Below, piece by piece: positions 62,006-64,000 of a stretch of DNA of 64,000 nt. Both the position numbers and the translations under genes were made by a program. This stretch comes from Bacillus marasmi (GTDB lineage: Bacteria > Bacillota > Bacilli > Bacillales > Cytobacillaceae). Position 1 is the stretch's first letter. The number at the start of each line of letters is the position of its first letter. The notes beneath the pieces are model-generated. The model was not told the origin of the DNA, did not search any database, and worked only from the letters and a program-made list of their open reading frames with translations. The stretch spans positions 1 through 64,000 of the forward strand of contig NZ_LR656174.1 of NCBI RefSeq assembly GCF_902168435.1. Reading direction: 5' to 3'.

Positions 62006-63133
62006 ATGTTAAAACCGATTAATCCGCAATATGACCCATGGGAAGCCTATTTGGATATAAAAAAATACGGAAAGATGACACTAACAAATATAGAATTCAC
62101 CACAACCAATCTTTGTAATATGCGTTGTGAGCATTGTGCCGTTGGCTACACTTTACAAACAAAGGACCCGGAACCCCTACCACTCGAATTATTATTAAAC
62201 AGATTAGAAGAAATCCCAACATTGAGTGCCTTAAGTATCACTGGGGGCGAACCGATGCTTTCGCTTTCGTCAGTTAAAAATTATGTTGTCCCATTACTTA
62301 AATACGCAAGAGACCGTGGTGTCAGAACCCAGATTAATTCGAATTTAACCTTGGAATTGCAGCGTTACGAACTGATTGCTCCTTATTTAGATGTTTTACA
62401 TATTTCACATAACTGGGGTAATGAAGAGGATTTTGCCAATGCGGGCTTTGCTAGAATGGAGCATAAACCAACTGTCCAGCAAAGAATAAGGTATTTCGAG
62501 CGCATGATTGAAAATAGCCGCGCTTTAGTTAAATCAGGTGTCATGGTGTCTGCAGAAACGATGCTGAACCGAAGAACACTCCCTTATTTAGAAAAAATTC
62601 ACCGACAGATTGTTGATGAAATGCTTTGCCAGCGTCATGAAGTCCACCCCATGTATCCTAGCGATTTTGCTAGTCAGTTAGAGTATTTGACGATTGACGA
62701 AATTCGTGACGCCATCAACCACCTACTTGATATTCGAAATGATAGGGTTTGGATGCTTTTTGGAACGCTGCCATTTTATCCGTGCAGTTCAAATGAAGCA
62801 GATTTACAGTTATTAAAGAGATTGTATGAAAGTAAAAATGTCACGGTACGTAATGATCCTGATGGGCGTTCGCGATTAAACATTAATATTTTTAACGGAG
62901 ATATTATTGTTACCGATTTTGGTGATATTCCACCATTAGGTAATATTGAAAATACGACGTTACAGGACGCATATGAAAACTGGGTGAAGACACCTGTCGC
63001 TAAATCACTAAGCTGCCATTGTCCAGAGGTTTCCTGTTTAGGACCGAATATATTAGTGAAGGATCGCTACTATCAAAATACAGATTTTAGCAAATTACAA
63101 ACAAACATTGTTAAGCAATCTTGGATAAAGTGA
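62006..63133 (+). CDS. yfkAB: Radical SAM protein YfkAB (CxCxxxxC family)
   Basis: A 375-residue radical SAM protein. The cluster motif CNMRCEHC (CxxxCxxC variant, about residues 37-44) is followed by SITGGEPML, and the C-terminus carries CHCPEVSC (the CxCxxxxC signature, about 346-353) for an auxiliary cluster. B. subtilis YfkAB is the family's namesake; its product is unknown. The ATG follows TAAGGAGTAACGAATAGCG. Its stop codon lies inside copy 2 of the two-hairpin repeat, whose insertion may have replaced the original end. Monocistronic. Confidence 0.9.
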   Translation: MLKPINPQYDPWEAYLDIKKYGKMTLTNIEFTTTNLCNMRCEHCAVGYTLQTKDPEPLPLELLLNRLEEIPTLSALSITGGEPMLSLSSVKNYVVPLLKYARDRGVRTQINSNLTLELQRYELIAPYLDVLHISHNWGNEEDFANAGFARMEHKPTVQQRIRYFERMIENSRALVKSGVMVSAETMLNRRTLPYLEKIHRQIVDEMLCQRHEVHPMYPSDFASQLEYLTIDEIRDAINHLLDIRNDRVWMLFGTLPFYPCSSNEADLQLLKRLYESKNVTVRNDPDGRSRLNINIFNGDIIVTDFGDIPPLGNIENTTLQDAYENWVKTPVAKSLSCHCPEVSCLGPNILVKDRYYQNTDFSKLQTNIVKQSWIK

Positions 63134-63280
63134 AACTTCCATCAGAGGGGGTTTTCTTCATCCTCCACTGATGGTTAGTTGAACTAATCGGACCTTTATG
63201 GGCAGTTTATCCCCTATCTATCTCTTTGTATACTCAGAATCTTGAGGTGGGGGTATTACTTCCCGTTAAGGCGGGATAAA
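63125..63280 (+). repeat. Two-hairpin dispersed repeat, copy 2
   Basis: Same element and orientation as 591-743, about 156 bases. CCATCAG/CTGATGG replaces CTATCA/TGATGG, a change that keeps the pairing. GGGCAGT/ACTTCCC shows one broken pair. TTTATCCC within hairpin 2 can again pair with GGGATAAA at the end. The first bases ATAAAGTGA include the yfkAB stop codon. GGATAAAGT stands at both ends of this copy as a direct repeat. Confidence 0.78.
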
Positions 63281-63297
63281 GTAAAAAAATACCACAC

Positions 63298-63331
63298 AAA
63301 AAGAGGATGATCCGTCATCCTCTTTTTATAT
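63298..63331. terminator. Bidirectional terminator yfkAB / partial gene
   Basis: AAAAAGAGGATGA and TCATCCTCTTTTT form a 13-bp perfect stem with a 4-base loop. Confidence 0.9.
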
Positions 63332-63333
63332 TG

Positions 63334-64000
63334 CTAGACTTGTTGCAAAACTTTTGGTTTTGTAAGCACGTCTTCCATTTTAGCAATAGCACTAATAGCA
63401 GTTTTCGCTATATTGCTATCCTTTTGTTTATCAACCCACTTCGCAAATGCCTTGATTGTACTAATGAAATCCTTTTGAAATGACTTAGTGCAATCTGATT
63501 CCATAAGCTGCTGCTGAAGTAATTCAACCCAAAACGCTTCGCTGCAATCCCCCCAATTAGAAAAAGCTTTAGCTTCTAGCTGTTGTCTTATGATATACAG
63601 GCTATTCCGATACTTTCTGGTTGTGTTTTCCGCTTTACCGATTGTTTTCTCTTTGTAAAATTGAACAAAATCAACGGCATAAAAATTCTTAATCGTACCT
63701 GGTTTGAATCCAAGCGCTTCATAATACGGAATATCCTCTGGATCTACGACCACCTGTTTATAAGGATTAGTAATTTTTCGATAACTTGTTGATCGGTGTT
63801 CTCTACCGGTGACAAAAGGTGATAACGGAAGCCCTAATTCTTTACGAACAGTATTGACGTCAACAGTCACCTGGAAATTGGCATCATGATGTAACGCTTG
63901 TTGATACATATTGTTTTCAACTTGCTTCAACCAGGTTAAGGCATCTTCAAGTTTATTTTCTTTTACTAGTTGTCTAATAGTCTTATTGTTATATTTTGGA
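63334..64000 (-). CDS. C-terminal part of an unidentified gene, cut by the window edge
   Basis: The frame stays open to the last base of the window, so only the 3' 222 codons are seen. The visible region has an Asp/Pro-rich segment (VVVDPEDIPYYEALGFKP), then a helical domain (YAVDFVQFYKEK, RKYRNSLYIIRQQL, FQKDFISTIKAFAKWVDKQ) like the SAM-like N-terminal domain of tyrosine recombinases, but no catalytic domain follows. A TTG at 63930 is not a credible start because the frame runs on. Unknown family. Confidence 0.6.
   Translation of the reverse strand, partial: PKYNNKTIRQLVKENKLEDALTWLKQVENNMYQQALHHDANFQVTVDVNTVRKELGLPLSPFVTGREHRSTSYRKITNPYKQVVVDPEDIPYYEALGFKPGTIKNFYAVDFVQFYKEKTIGKAENTTRKYRNSLYIIRQQLEAKAFSNWGDCSEAFWVELLQQQLMESDCTKSFQKDFISTIKAFAKWVDKQKDSNIAKTAISAIAKMEDVLTKPKVLQQV

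Overview
The window is a stretch of chromosome from a low-GC, endospore-forming member of the Bacillaceae. Spore genes (cotB-cotH-cotG, cwlJ, sporulenol synthase, a Spo0M-like protein) and genes with Bacillus subtilis counterparts (yodJ, ypuA, ccpN-yqfL, ypbS, yppC, nadBCA/nifS, yfkAB, carD/ydeB) support this. Pyruvate phosphate dikinase, malate synthase G and an E. coli-sized SpeD show that it is not B. subtilis. A Neobacillus/Mesobacillus-like genus is only a guess. I see no rRNA, tRNA, complete insertion sequence, prophage or CRISPR array. Most genes lie on the minus strand and end at clear intrinsic terminators.

Layout. 1-6.0 kb: housekeeping and envelope genes (acetyltransferase, VanY-type lipoprotein yodJ, aldo/keto reductase, CarD-like regulator, DedA). 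6.0-8.6 kb: two minus-strand riboswitches. A yybP-ykoY (Mn2+) element precedes a short Spo0M-like gene, and a single-aptamer glycine riboswitch precedes an ACT-domain/UPF0210 pair. 8.6-17.5 kb: DEAD-box helicase, ypuA, cold-shock protein, nitrilase-family amidohydrolase with a GNAT, speD, ABC1 kinase, RNase H. 17.7-23.1 kb: a tandem-repeat protein, a subtilase, a PBP4-type carboxypeptidase, a repeat-rich intergenic element and exoA. 23.2-27.5 kb: operon ccpN-ppsR-ppdK, joining a gluconeogenic repressor, the dikinase regulator and pyruvate phosphate dikinase. 27.6-35.4 kb: small conserved Bacillus genes, sqhC, membrane and flavodoxin genes, and a HemD-like gene preceded by a 20/21-bp repeat array. 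35.9-40 kb: glyoxylate cluster glcB-hyi-glxR. 40.2-44.5 kb: Suv3-like helicase and an amino acid permease. 44.5-49.3 kb: NAD synthesis (nadBCA, divergent nifS). 49.5-51.4 kb: DUF485/ActP acetate transport. 51.5-56.8 kb: spore-coat cluster (CotB, the CotH kinase, a long CotG-like Ser/Arg protein) followed by cwlJ. 56.8-64 kb: a mobile-looking noncoding element, ppiB, mug, a CoA ligase/carboxylase pair, yfkAB and a gene cut by the window edge.

Genes that work together: CcpN and PpsR control entry into gluconeogenesis through PpdK, beside acetate uptake (ActP) and glyoxylate use (GlcB, Hyi, GlxR). NadB, NadA, NadC and the cysteine desulfurase make NAD de novo. CotH is expected to phosphorylate the Ser-rich tails of CotB and CotG.

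Best leads for something undescribed: (i) a two-hairpin, possibly switch-like repeat present near both ends of the window; (ii) the Mn2+ riboswitch on a Spo0M-like gene, with two terminators in series; (iii) the glycine riboswitch on UPF0237/UPF0210, with predicted OFF logic; (iv) a ten-unit 20/21-bp repeat array; (v) the bacterial Suv3-like helicase with a terminal zinc ribbon; (vi) a repeat protein next to a membrane-anchored subtilase.
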